A stretch of DNA of 64,000 nucleotides, taken from NCBI GenBank assembly GCA_963770635.1, contig CAVYQI010000005.1, forward strand, positions 1 through 64,000, read 5' to 3'. The notes under the pieces are model-generated. The model searched no databases. It had not been told where the DNA came from and was given only the letters and a program-made list of their open reading frames with translations. Of the stretch, positions 52,897 through 61,334 are shown one piece after another; within the stretch, counting starts at the first letter, position 1, and every line of letters starts with the position of its first letter. Made by a program: the position numbers and the translations under genes. This DNA is from DASZIT01 sp963770635. Lineage in GTDB: Bacteria; Actinomycetota; Acidimicrobiia; Acidimicrobiales; RAAP-2.

Positions 52897-54120
52897 TCAG
52901 TGGGGGACGACGCCCTCCACTGATCGCCAGACCACGGCGACCACCACCATGATGGCAATCCCGGTCACCGCGGTGATCACGAACGGCAACGACGCCGCCA
53001 CCCCGAACAGGGCCCCGGCCGCCGCCGCCGCCACCGCGGCGGCGGCGATCTGGCTGGTGGAGAACAAGCCTTGCACCCGCCCGAACGCCGAATCATCCGA
53101 GGTCTGGGCCAGCAGTGACTGGACGGCCGGGAGCACGATGGCGATTCCCACCGCCTCGGCGGCTCCGAGGGCCACCAACAGCGGGACGTTATGGAGGAAC
53201 GGGTACGAACCACACATCACCACCGACAAGGTCAGCCCACCCATGACCAGAAGCTTGCGGTTGAGATGGTCGGTCAGCCATCCACTGGGTCGGGTCATCA
53301 GCACGAAGGGAACCGCGAACAGCGTCCACGACAGGCCGATCTGCCAGCCGGATGCGCCCCGCAATTGGAGGAGGAGCGTCCAGCAGATCTCGTAGACGCC
53401 GAAGGTGAGGCCGAGCATCACCGACGCCAGCAGTGACCCGATGAGCGCCGCCGACAGGCGGATGCCTCCGGTGGCTCGCGGGAGTGGGACGTCGGGGTCA
53501 CCGGTGCCCGACGGAGTCCGGACTTCGACAGTGGAGAGGGCGGGGACACAGGCGGCCAGCGAGGTGATGCCGGCGGCCACGAAGACCGTCCACATCAAGT
53601 CGACCCCGAGGATGCTGCCGATGAGAGGCCCGATGGCCATACCCGCGACCTGACCGGCGTAGATGGAGGCGAACGCCTTCCCCCTCCGATCGGCGACCAC
53701 CGCCGCCGACACCATGGCCAGTGCGGCGACCTCCGCGGCGCCGGCCCCGACGCCCTGGAGGGCGCGGAGCCCGATGTCGGTGGCCGGGCCGACCGGAGCC
53801 AGAAATCCGAAACTGGCGACGGCATAGACCACCAGGCCGGCCAGCAACACCGGGCGGCGACCCAGGCGGTCGGCGATCCGGCCGGCCGGGTACTGGGACA
53901 CCACGCCGGCGGCGAAGAACGCCGCCATCACCAACCCGGCCAGGGAGTCGGTGCCACCCCGATGGCGGATGTACTCGGGCAGCATCGGGATGATGGCGCT
54001 GGCTCCGAACCACTGGAGAAAGACAGCCAGACTCAGCCCGCGCACCAGCCGGTCGGCGGAGGCGGTGGCTTCCTCGCCGACTCGAGCCTGAGTCGCAGTG
54101 TCGCGGGAGGTAATGGTCAT
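52897..54120 (-). CDS. MFS transporter
   Basis: A 407-residue drug-type major facilitator. Motif A is AGRIADRLGRRPVLLAGLVV (about 80-100), and further helices include RALQGVGAGAAEVAALAMVS (motif C-like). The rest has 12 predicted helices, and the C-terminus ends VWRSVEGVVPH. ATG 54120 is used. It converges with the unknown gene at 52403, 8 bp apart. Substrate unknown, probably efflux. Confidence 0.87.
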   Translation of the reverse strand: MTITSRDTATQARVGEEATASADRLVRGLSLAVFLQWFGASAIIPMLPEYIRHRGGTDSLAGLVMAAFFAAGVVSQYPAGRIADRLGRRPVLLAGLVVYAVASFGFLAPVGPATDIGLRALQGVGAGAAEVAALAMVSAAVVADRRGKAFASIYAGQVAGMAIGPLIGSILGVDLMWTVFVAAGITSLAACVPALSTVEVRTPSGTGDPDVPLPRATGGIRLSAALIGSLLASVMLGLTFGVYEICWTLLLQLRGASGWQIGLSWTLFAVPFVLMTRPSGWLTDHLNRKLLVMGGLTLSVVMCGSYPFLHNVPLLVALGAAEAVGIAIVLPAVQSLLAQTSDDSAFGRVQGLFSTSQIAAAAVAAAAAGALFGVAASLPFVITAVTGIAIMVVVAVVWRSVEGVVPH

Positions 54121-54203
54121 CGGATTCGTTGTGTAGCGCCAGACGGAAAGCCAGCCTTACAGGCTAATTCCTCCCGCGGGGTCGAAGTCTCCGTTCTCGA
54201 CGC

Positions 54204-54428
54204 TCACTTCCTCCGGGTACCGAGATGCCACCCATGGCAGTACCCGCACTCATAGGGGTCGAGGTCGGCGCCTTCTTCCAACCGGAGGCGGAGGGAGGCG
54301 CGATTGGCATCATCCGGGGTGGCGAACCGGGTTTTGGGTTGCCCGTCGGATCGCCAGTGCTCGTGCCTACCGCCGTCGGGAGACCGGGCCGCGGCCGGCC
54401 GCCGCCGCCCCCTTCGTGCTTTGGCCAT
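54204..54428 (-). CDS. Small hypothetical protein with a Cys pair (74 aa)
   Basis: A 74-residue basic protein. The C-terminal half reads FATPDDANRASLRLRLEEGA, then DLDPYECGYCHGWHLGTRRK with a CxxC pair and a conserved GWHLG end. Many actinobacteria carry similar small proteins (KARR start, then a CxxCxxWHLG end). Function unknown. It lies just after the enoyl-CoA hydratase gene, 9 bp downstream of its stop on the same strand. Confidence 0.7.
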   Translation of the reverse strand: MAKARRGRRRPAAARSPDGGRHEHWRSDGQPKTRFATPDDANRASLRLRLEEGADLDPYECGYCHGWHLGTRRK

Positions 54429-54437
54429 CTCGACTCC

Positions 54438-55238
54438 CTACTCGACGTAGATGGGTCGGCGTTTCTCCCGGAAGGCGGCCGACGCTTCGGTGAGATTGCC
54501 GGTGTGGCCGGCCAGCAGCTGGGTCCGGTTCTCCAGCGCCACGGCGGCCTGCAGGCTGGAGACCTCCTGAGACGCCCAGATGGTCTCCTTGGTGAGACCG
54601 AGGCCGAACGGGCTGAAGGCGCACATTTGCTCGGCCATCTCCACCGCCGTGGTGAGCAGTTCGTCATCGGGGATCAGCCTCGACACCAGGCCGATGCGGA
54701 GGGCCTCGGCGGCGTCGACCAGTTTTCCGGTGAGGAGCATCTCGGCGGCGTTGGAGGTGCCGACCGCCCGGGGGAGGAGCCAACTCACTCCGAGCTCGGT
54801 CCCGGTGAGCCCGTTGCTGATGCCGGCGCCGCAGAACACCGCCGTGTTCCCGGCCAGCCGGATGTCCGCCCCCAGGGAAAGACACATGCCCCCGCCGTAG
54901 GCCGGCCCCTTGATGGCGGCGATGATGGGTTGGGGGATAGCCCGCATGGCCGGGACGATCCCGCCCATGAACTCCATCGCCCGCATGCCCATCTGATGGC
55001 GGCCGAGGTCCTCGGCGCCGGGAGGGAGCCCGGCGTTCTCGAGCTCGAGCCCCGAGCAGAAGGCCCGACCGGCGCCGGTGAGGATCACCACCCGGCAGTC
55101 GTTGTCGGCCGCCACCCGGTCGAGCGCCGCGTACAACGCGCCGACCAAGGCGAAGGACATCGAGTTGAGCCGGTCCGGGTGATTGAGGGTCACGACGTCG
55201 ATATGGGGTCGGACCCTGTCGATGGTTACGAGTGGCAT
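54438..55238 (-). CDS. Enoyl-CoA hydratase/isomerase
   Basis: A 266-residue crotonase-family enzyme. Oxyanion-hole blocks are ILTGAGRAFCSGLELENAG and IAAIKGPAYGGGMCLSLGAD. Catalytic-Glu region: GISNGLTGTELGVSWLLPRA. C-terminal helix TQLLAGHTGNLTEASAAFRE, REKRRPIYVE. It acts on acyl-CoA in beta-oxidation. ATG 55238 begins MPLVTIDRVRPHIDVVTLNH; the open frame upstream is extra. Diverges from yqgE with 66 bp between. Confidence 0.9.
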   Translation of the reverse strand: MPLVTIDRVRPHIDVVTLNHPDRLNSMSFALVGALYAALDRVAADNDCRVVILTGAGRAFCSGLELENAGLPPGAEDLGRHQMGMRAMEFMGGIVPAMRAIPQPIIAAIKGPAYGGGMCLSLGADIRLAGNTAVFCGAGISNGLTGTELGVSWLLPRAVGTSNAAEMLLTGKLVDAAEALRIGLVSRLIPDDELLTTAVEMAEQMCAFSPFGLGLTKETIWASQEVSSLQAAVALENRTQLLAGHTGNLTEASAAFREKRRPIYVE

Positions 55239-55304
55239 GCCGCCAGCCTCATCGAAGCCGCCCCCGGGCGCCACTCCGGGCTCCGGGTGGACAATGATTG
55301 GGCT

Positions 55305-55943
55305 GTGCCGTCACGCTCACCCCGCGGGTTCGATCCGTACGGAGGCGCCCCACCGCCCGAGTCGCTCACCACCCATCTGCTGGTGGCGTCACCGCGCCTG
55401 GAGGACCCCAACTTTGCCCGACGGGTGATCCTGATCCTCGAACACGGCGAGCACGGTGCCCTGGGAGTGGTGCTGAACACGCCGGGCGGGGTGGGCGTCG
55501 ACGAAGTCCTCCCGCAGTGGCACCCGTTGGCCACGCCCCCGGCCGAGTTGTTCACCGGCGGGCCGGTGGCCCGCAACGCGGTCATCGGGTTGGCCCGGCT
55601 CCGGGTCGGGGAGGACGGAGGCGACCACGGCGGGATGACACCCCCGGAGGGGTGGAGGGCGCTGATCCCCGACGTCCACCCGGTCGGCACCATCGACCTG
55701 GGTGCGGGTCCCGGCGCCGTCACCGACTCCATCATCGGGGTACGGCTCTTCTCCGGCTACGCCGGCTGGGACGCCGGCCAACTCGAGGAGGAGATCGGGG
55801 ACGGCTCGTGGTATGTGGTGCGGGCCGAGCCCGGCGACCCGGTCTCGGCCGATCCCGAGGGGCTGTGGCAGCGAGTGCTCCGGCGCCAGGGCGGCTCCCT
55901 GGCGGTGGTGTCGGGGTACCCGATCGACCCAGCCACCAATTGA
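55305..55943 (+). CDS. YqgE/AlgH family protein (UPF0301)
   Basis: A 212-residue UPF0301 protein. Blocks are SLTTHLLVASPRLEDPNFAR, RVILILEHGEHGALGVVLNT, LFTGGPVARNAVIGLARL, RLFSGYAGWDAGQLEEEIGD and GSWYVVRAEPGDPVSADPEG. The family has a conserved structure but no proven biochemical role. The GTG at 55305 begins PSRSPRGFDPYGGAPPPESL, a short extension typical of actinobacteria. Confidence 0.9.
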   Translation: MPSRSPRGFDPYGGAPPPESLTTHLLVASPRLEDPNFARRVILILEHGEHGALGVVLNTPGGVGVDEVLPQWHPLATPPAELFTGGPVARNAVIGLARLRVGEDGGDHGGMTPPEGWRALIPDVHPVGTIDLGAGPGAVTDSIIGVRLFSGYAGWDAGQLEEEIGDGSWYVVRAEPGDPVSADPEGLWQRVLRRQGGSLAVVSGYPIDPATN

Positions 55944-55972
55944 CGCGACCATCCACGGCTACCATCCCAAGC

Positions 55973-56596
55973 GTGGACCGCTCTCCGACGTCTCCCGTGG
56001 TCAAGCCGGTGACTCGGTCGGACGTCCCGGTGGTGGTCGACCTCCTGGTGCGTTCATTCGACGACGACCCGGTGTCCATGTTCATGTTCGGCGGTGACCG
56101 GCGTCGGCACTACGGGCTGCACTCGTTTTTCACCACCCTGATCCGTCGCCAGTACCTGAGCTTCGGAAACGTGTACACCACCGAGGACTACGGCGGGGCG
56201 TCGATCTGGGGCCCACCCCACCGCCGCCGCCAAGGGCTCAAGGAACTGTTCGAGCTATTGCCCACCGCGCCGTTCCTGGTGGGAAAGAGGATGGTCCGGG
56301 CGCTGCAACTGTTGGTGGAGATCGACGCGCTGCACCCGAAGGAGCCCCACTGGTACCTGGCCACGTTGGGTACCGAACCCGATCGCCAGGGCAGAGGTAT
56401 CGGCTCGGCGCTGTTGCGAGCCACCCTGGCCCAGGTCGATGAGGAGGGGATGCCCGCCTACCTCGAGTCGTCCAAAGAGCGCAACGTGCCGCTCTACGCC
56501 CGTTTCGGGTTCGAGGTGATCGATGAATTCCGGTCCGAACACGGGGGACCTCCGCTGTGGCGCATGTGGCGGGAGCCTCGGGTACCCGAGCTCTGA
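55973..56596 (+). CDS. GNAT acetyltransferase
   Basis: A 207-residue GCN5-related N-acetyltransferase. The acetyl-CoA pyrophosphate motif is WYLATLGTEPDRQGRGIGSA, LLRATLAQVDEEGMPAYLES follows, and the C-terminal SSKERNVPLYARFGFEVIDE completes the fold. The N-terminal part carries KPVTRSDVPVVVDLLVRSFD. Substrate unknown. The GTG lies 29 bp after yqgE, so the two may be co-transcribed. Ends 1 bp before the convergent LysR stop. Confidence 0.9.
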   Translation: MDRSPTSPVVKPVTRSDVPVVVDLLVRSFDDDPVSMFMFGGDRRRHYGLHSFFTTLIRRQYLSFGNVYTTEDYGGASIWGPPHRRRQGLKELFELLPTAPFLVGKRMVRALQLLVEIDALHPKEPHWYLATLGTEPDRQGRGIGSALLRATLAQVDEEGMPAYLESSKERNVPLYARFGFEVIDEFRSEHGGPPLWRMWREPRVPEL

Positions 56597-56597
56597 G

Positions 56598-57528
56598 CTA
56601 GGCCTTCGGGTCGGTCGCGCCTCCGGCGTAGAGGCCACTGGGGAGGTCGGCGGTGGCCACGATGGTCTGCAGCAGGTCGAGCAGGGCCAGGGTGGGGGCG
56701 GTCGGCAGTCCGCGGCTTCGCTGGGCCACCCCGACCCGGCGTCGCGGCAGTCCTTTGACGGTGAGGGCCCGGAATCGGGTCCGCAGGTAGGTGGGAATCG
56801 CGGTGGCGGGAAGGATCGCCGGACCGTACCCCTCGAACGTCAGGGTGGCGATGAGCCGGAGCCCGTCGATTTGAGCGGATGGGCTCAGCTCGATGCCCGA
56901 CGGTTTCAAGGCCGCATCCAGCTCGTCGCGTCAGCGCGGTCCCCGGCAGGGGCAGGATCAGCTTCAGCTCGGCCAGGTCATCGAGGACGAGCTGCCGATC
57001 CAACGCCGCCAGCGGATGATCGGCGGGCACCACCAGCACCAGGTCCTCTTCGAACAACAGCTTGGACAACAGGTCCTTGCCGTGCACCGGAAAATTGAGC
57101 ACGGCCAGATCCAGCTGGCCGTCGGCCAGCTGGGACTCGAGCCCGGTGGTGATCCCCTCCGCGATCATCAATGCCAGATTCGGATGGCGGTCGGCGGCCA
57201 ACTCCATCAGCTGGGGAGCCAGCCACCGGGCGGTGGTCCCGATCATCCCGACCTTGACGGTCCCCGTGACCTCGTCCTTGCAGGCGGCCACGTCGGAGAC
57301 CAGCGCGTCCAGCTCGGAGAGGATGCGCCGGGCCCGGGCCAACACCGCCTCGCCCTCCTGGGTGAAGTGACCGTTGCTGCGGTCGATCAGCGGGGCGGAG
57401 AGCTCGCGTTCGAGGCGGGCGACGTGGGACGACACGTTGGACTGCACGGTGCCGAGGTGGTCGGCGGCGGCCGAGAAGGTGCCATGGTCACTGATGGCCA
57501 CCAGGGCCTGCAGGTGTCGGAGTTCCAT
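56598..57528 (-). pseudogene. LysR-family regulator, one frameshift
   Basis: A LysR-type regulator of about 309 residues. The HTH is MELRHLQALVAISDHGTFSA, then AADHLGTVQSNVSSHVARLE. The effector domain includes GTVKVGMIGTTARWLAPQLM and NLALMIAEGITTGLESQLAD. An extra base near 56930 changes the frame between PLPGTALT and DELDAALKPSGIELSPSAQI, which is followed by LRLIATLTFEGYGPAILPAT. ATG 57528 fits the family. It diverges from the HAD-PlsC operon. The target is unknown. Confidence 0.83.
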
Positions 57529-57563
57529 CTCCAAAGATGATAGTGGATATCGAAAATAACTGT

Positions 57564-57592
57564 TTGACTGATGATGGGGGATTGGGCACAAT
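57564..57592 (+). promoter_or_regulatory. Sigma70-type promoter for the HAD-PlsC operon
   Basis: TTGACT (57564-57569) and CACAAT (57587-57592) stand 17 bp apart. The predicted start at about 57599 would give a leader of about 187 nt before the ATG at 57786. The -35 box is close to consensus, the -10 box is weaker. Confidence 0.5.
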
Positions 57593-57648
57593 GGACGGAG
57601 ACCACAGGGATCAGGAACCCCCCCTCCGTTCCCCGTTGTGTCAGTGCG

Positions 57649-57731
57649 AAGGGATCGCCACCCCCCCGGCGATCCCTTTGCCGCGTCAAGGAACCGTTGG
57701 CGCCGGCATGACCCTCGGGATGTTCGGCGCC
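57649..57731 (+). promoter_or_regulatory. Structured leader: two strong hairpins
   Basis: First hairpin: AAGGGATCGCC (57649-57659) pairs exactly with GGCGATCCCTT (57668-57678) across the 8-nt loop ACCCCCCC. Second: GGCGCCG (57699-57705) pairs with CGGCGCC (57725-57731) across a 19-nt loop. Both lie in the leader between the promoter and the HAD-PlsC start. No known riboswitch class fits. The first could be an attenuator-like terminator or the end of a small RNA. Confidence 0.5.
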
Positions 57732-57785
57732 AGTCGGCAAGATGGCTCTTGTCGCGACGGCGGGATGCCCAAGTAACGTGTGGTC

Positions 57786-59168
57786 ATGTCATCCGGGTCG
57801 GGGGCCGTGTTCGTGGATCTCGACAGGACTTTGCTTCGGGAGGCGAGTGGTCCGGTCTTCCACGACGCCCTGGTCGCTGAAGGGGTGGTCACCGAGGGCC
57901 AGCACGTCCCGGGTGAACGGTTCATGTACAACTTCTATAACCGGTTCGGTGAGTCGGCCCCCTTCATCGGTCTGGCCCGGGTCGCCGCCCGGGCCATGCA
58001 GAACCGATCGGCGGACGCCACCCGCCGGGCCGGGAAACGGGCGGTCGAGCATCTGGTCGACCTGGTGCAACCCTGGGCCCTCGAGGCCTTGGAGGCCCAC
58101 CGGGCCCAGCACCGCCAGGTGGTGCTGGCCACCACCTCGCCGTTCGATCTGGTGGCGCCGCTGGCCGAGGCCCTGGGCTTCGATGACACCATCGCCACCC
58201 ACTACCAGGAGGCCGACGGCCGCTACACCGGCAGGTTGGACGGCGGCTTCGTATGGGGAATCGGGAAACGCCGCGCCGTCCGGGACTGGTCCGACGCCCG
58301 GGGCGTCGACCTGTCCGCTTCCCACGCCTACTCGGACAGCTTCTACGACCTACCGCTGTTGACCGAGGTCGGCCATCCCCACCCGCTCAATGCCGACCCC
58401 CGGCTGGCCCTGGTGGCGCTGGCCCGGCGCTGGCCGCTCGAATACTGGGACCGCCCACCGGGGGTTCCATCCCTGCTCGGCCTGGAGCCCTATCACCTGG
58501 CCCGGCTGGTGTTCCGGCCCGAGGCCTTCCCCTACGCCCGCTTCGACATCGAGGGCGTCGAACACATCCCGCCCACCGGGCCGGTGCTGCTGGCCGCCAA
58601 TCACCGCAGCTATTTCGACGTCGCCGCCCTCGGTCTGGTGGCGGCTCGTCTCAACCGGCCGGTGCGCTTCCTGGCCAAGCAGGAGATCTTCGACGCTCCG
58701 GTGGTCGGGAGCCTGGCCCGCGCCCTCGGCGGGATCGCCGTCGACCGGGGCAGCGGCTCGGCCAACCCGATGAAGCAGGCGAGTGCCGCCCTCCGGGCCG
58801 GCGAGGTGGTCATCGTGTTGCCCGAGGGCACCATCCCCCGGGGAGACGCCTTCTTCGATCCGGTGCTGTCGGGCAAGACCGGCACCGCCCGCCTGGCGGA
58901 GGAAACCGGCGCCCCGGTGGTGCCCATTGGGCTGTGGGGCACCGAAGAGGTGTGGGCCCGCTCGTCCCGGACGCCGAACCTGACGGCGTGGGGGCACCCG
59001 CCGATGGTCACCGTGCGGGTCGGGACGGCAATGGACCTCGAAGGTCGGGATGCGACAGCCGACACCGAGACGTTGATGGCTGCCATCGCCGATCTGTTAC
59101 CGGAGGCGTCACGGATTCAACGGATTCCCAGCAGTGAGGAACTGGCCCGCACACAGCCTCCGGCGTGA
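57786..59168 (+). CDS. HAD-IB phosphatase fused to PlsC acyltransferase
   Basis: A 460-residue two-domain protein. The N-terminal HAD-IB phosphatase (about 1-215) has nucleophile Asp11 and Asp13 in GAVFVDLDRTLLREASG, LATTSPFDLVAPLAEALGFD, and HAYSDSFYDLPLLTEVG. The C-terminal lysophosphatidate-type acyltransferase (about 240-440) has the catalytic NHRSYFD (Asn272 to Asp278), the FLAKQEIFDAPVVGSLARAL block and PEGTIPRG from about Pro346. Such SerB-PlsC fusions probably act in phospholipid synthesis, removing a phosphate and acylating. Overlaps murT by GTGA. ATG 57786 is used; GTG 57780 is open. Confidence 0.87.
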   Translation: MSSGSGAVFVDLDRTLLREASGPVFHDALVAEGVVTEGQHVPGERFMYNFYNRFGESAPFIGLARVAARAMQNRSADATRRAGKRAVEHLVDLVQPWALEALEAHRAQHRQVVLATTSPFDLVAPLAEALGFDDTIATHYQEADGRYTGRLDGGFVWGIGKRRAVRDWSDARGVDLSASHAYSDSFYDLPLLTEVGHPHPLNADPRLALVALARRWPLEYWDRPPGVPSLLGLEPYHLARLVFRPEAFPYARFDIEGVEHIPPTGPVLLAANHRSYFDVAALGLVAARLNRPVRFLAKQEIFDAPVVGSLARALGGIAVDRGSGSANPMKQASAALRAGEVVIVLPEGTIPRGDAFFDPVLSGKTGTARLAEETGAPVVPIGLWGTEEVWARSSRTPNLTAWGHPPMVTVRVGTAMDLEGRDATADTETLMAAIADLLPEASRIQRIPSSEELARTQPPA

Positions 59169-60506
59169 CCGCATCCGTTTCCCCGCCAACCCCCCGTCTC
59201 TCCTTGCGCCCCTCGGTGGCGGTGAAGGTGGCATCCGCCATCAATTCGATGTCCCGCCGGCTCGGGCGGGGCAGCGGGACGGTCATCGGTGGCCGGGCCG
59301 GCCTCGCCATCGCCCCCCGGCTGCTGGCCATCCTGGCCCGGGACCGGAACGTCGCCCTGGTTTCGGGCACCAACGGGAAGACCACCACCACCGGGATGCT
59401 GGTGGCGGCCCTGACCGACAGTGATTCGGCACCGGTGGTCACCAACACCACCGGTGCCAACATGCCGGCCGGTCACGTGGCCGCGCTCATCGGCACCCGA
59501 CCGTCGGGGACGGTGGTGCTGGAGGTCGACGAGGGATACCTCGGACAGCTCATCGAGGAGGCCCACCCGCAAGTCGTGGTACTGCTCAATTTGTCACGCG
59601 ACCAGCTCGACCGGATTGCCGAGGTCCGGATGTTGGTCGACAAGTGGCGCACGGTGCTGGGAAGTCTCGAACCGGTCAACCCGGACGGCAGCGGAACGGT
59701 GGTGGTCGCCAATGCCGACGACCCAATGGTGGTGTGGGCGGCGTCGACGGCGCCGGACGTGCGCTGGGTCGGCGCCGGACAGGTGTGGCACGACGACGCG
59801 GTGGGCTGTCCGGCCTGCGGAGGTCGCATCGTCTTCGAAGCCTCCGGCCAATGGCAGTGTGACCACTGCCGCGTTCGCCCGACCCGAGCGCTTCGCCTGG
59901 TTGGAGGACGCGACGCTGGTCATGGCCGACGGCCACCGCTATCCGGTGGTCATCGGACTCCCCGGTCAGTTCAACCGGGCCAATGCCGCCATGGTGGCGG
60001 TGGCCGCCGCCGAGCTGGTCGGGACCTACGCTCAGCCCCGGGTGTCGGTCGCCACCGCCTTGGCGAGACTGGCCGGGCTCCACGAGGTGGCCGGACGGTT
60101 CTCGACGGTGGAACGCCAGGGGAGAGTGGTCCGGTTGCTACTGGCCAAGAACCCGGCCGGTTGGACCGCCATCTTCGATCTGTTGGATGAGTCGAGGCAT
60201 CCCGTCCCGCCGGTGGTGCTCTCCATCAACGCCCGGGTGGCCGACGGTTTCGATACCAGTTGGCTCTGGGACGTTCCCTTCGAGCGCCTGGCCGGCCGGA
60301 CGGTGGTGGCGACCGGGGAACGGTGCCGGGATCTGGCCGTACGTCTCCGCTATGCCGAAGTCGACCACCAGGTGGTGCCCGACCCGCTGGAGGCGGTGGA
60401 CACCGCGGTCCGGGCGGCGGCTCCGGCGTCGGGGTCGGGGCGTCCTCCGTCGGTGGAGTTCCTGGGCAACTACACCGCCTTCGCCCAGCTGAGGAGCCGG
60501 CTGTGA
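59165..60506 (+). pseudogene. murT: MurT, lipid II amidating subunit, one frameshift
   Basis: MurT binds lipid II and ATP and, with GatD, amidates D-Glu of the stem peptide. The P-loop is VALVSGTNGKTTTTGMLVAA (about residue 67-76). A zinc ribbon is encoded by CPACGG and CDHC (Cys215, 218, 232, 235). The central and C-terminal domains show NLSRDQLDRIAEVRMLVDKW, VVIGLPGQFNRANAAMVAVA and FDTSWLWDVPFERLAGRTVV. One extra base near 59873, straight after the zinc ribbon, changes the frame to FARPERFAWLEDATLVMADG. Repaired length about 446. Essential in many relatives, so sequence error is likely. Confidence 0.88.
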
Positions 60507-61312
60507 GCGCCGCCTCCCAGTCCCGGTCGGCGTTGACGGTGGTGGTCATCTACCCAGATCTCCTCGGAACCTACGGCGACGGAGGGAACGGGCTGGTGCT
60601 GGCCCGACGAGCCGAATGGCGAGGAGTGGAGGTGAACCTGATCCAGGCGCCGTCGGACCGGCCGCTGCCCCGCGGTGACCTCTACTGCCTGGGGGGCGGG
60701 GAGGACGGCCCGCAGGTGCGGGCGGCGACCACACTGATCGCCGACGGCACCTTGTTGCGTTCGGTGGCCGACGGTGCGGTGGTTCTCGGAGTGTGCGCCG
60801 GCTTCCAGCTCCTGGGGCGCGAGTTCCCCGACGCCGCCGACCGACCCCACGACGGCCTGGGCCTGCTCGATGTGACCACCCGGAAGGGAACCGACATCCG
60901 AGCGGTGGGGGAGCTGGTGGCGGCGGTCGACGACGCCGCGCCTCGGAGCGACGACGGTTCCCCGCTCCCGCTGCTGACCGGCTTCGAGAACCACGGTGGG
61001 GTGACCACCATCGGGTCCGGAGCCTCGCCCCTGGCCCGGGTGATCACCGGGGTGGGGAACGGTGGTGGGGACGGGACCGAGGGCGCCTGGACCGACCGGG
61101 TGGTGGGCACCTATCTCCACGGTCCGGTCCTGGCCCGGAACGTCGCCCTCGCCGACCTGCTGCTGGGGTGGGCACTGGCATCCCGCGGCGAGACCCTCCC
61201 TCCGGTCGTCCTCGACGACGTCGAGGAGAGCGCACTCCGAGCCGACCGTCTGGCCGGGGTGGGCAGCCTCCGGTCGGCCCGGTCAGGTCGGGAGCGCCGC
61301 CGACGAGGGTGA
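60503..61312 (+). CDS. gatD: GatD, glutamine amidotransferase subunit
   Basis: A 269-residue class I glutamine amidotransferase that feeds ammonia to MurT. The catalytic Cys98 is in GAVVLGVCAGFQLLGREF, and His206 in VVGTYLHGPVLARN. The sequence LTVVVIYPDLLGTYGDGGNG is the family start. GTG 60503 overlaps the murT stop (GTGA). The Arg-rich end (GRERRRRG) is probably flexible. The pair makes the amidated peptidoglycan typical of Actinobacteria. Confidence 0.93.
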   Translation: MSAASQSRSALTVVVIYPDLLGTYGDGGNGLVLARRAEWRGVEVNLIQAPSDRPLPRGDLYCLGGGEDGPQVRAATTLIADGTLLRSVADGAVVLGVCAGFQLLGREFPDAADRPHDGLGLLDVTTRKGTDIRAVGELVAAVDDAAPRSDDGSPLPLLTGFENHGGVTTIGSGASPLARVITGVGNGGGDGTEGAWTDRVVGTYLHGPVLARNVALADLLLGWALASRGETLPPVVLDDVEESALRADRLAGVGSLRSARSGRERRRRG

Positions 61313-61334
61313 CGGTTCCTCGACCCGGGATTCC

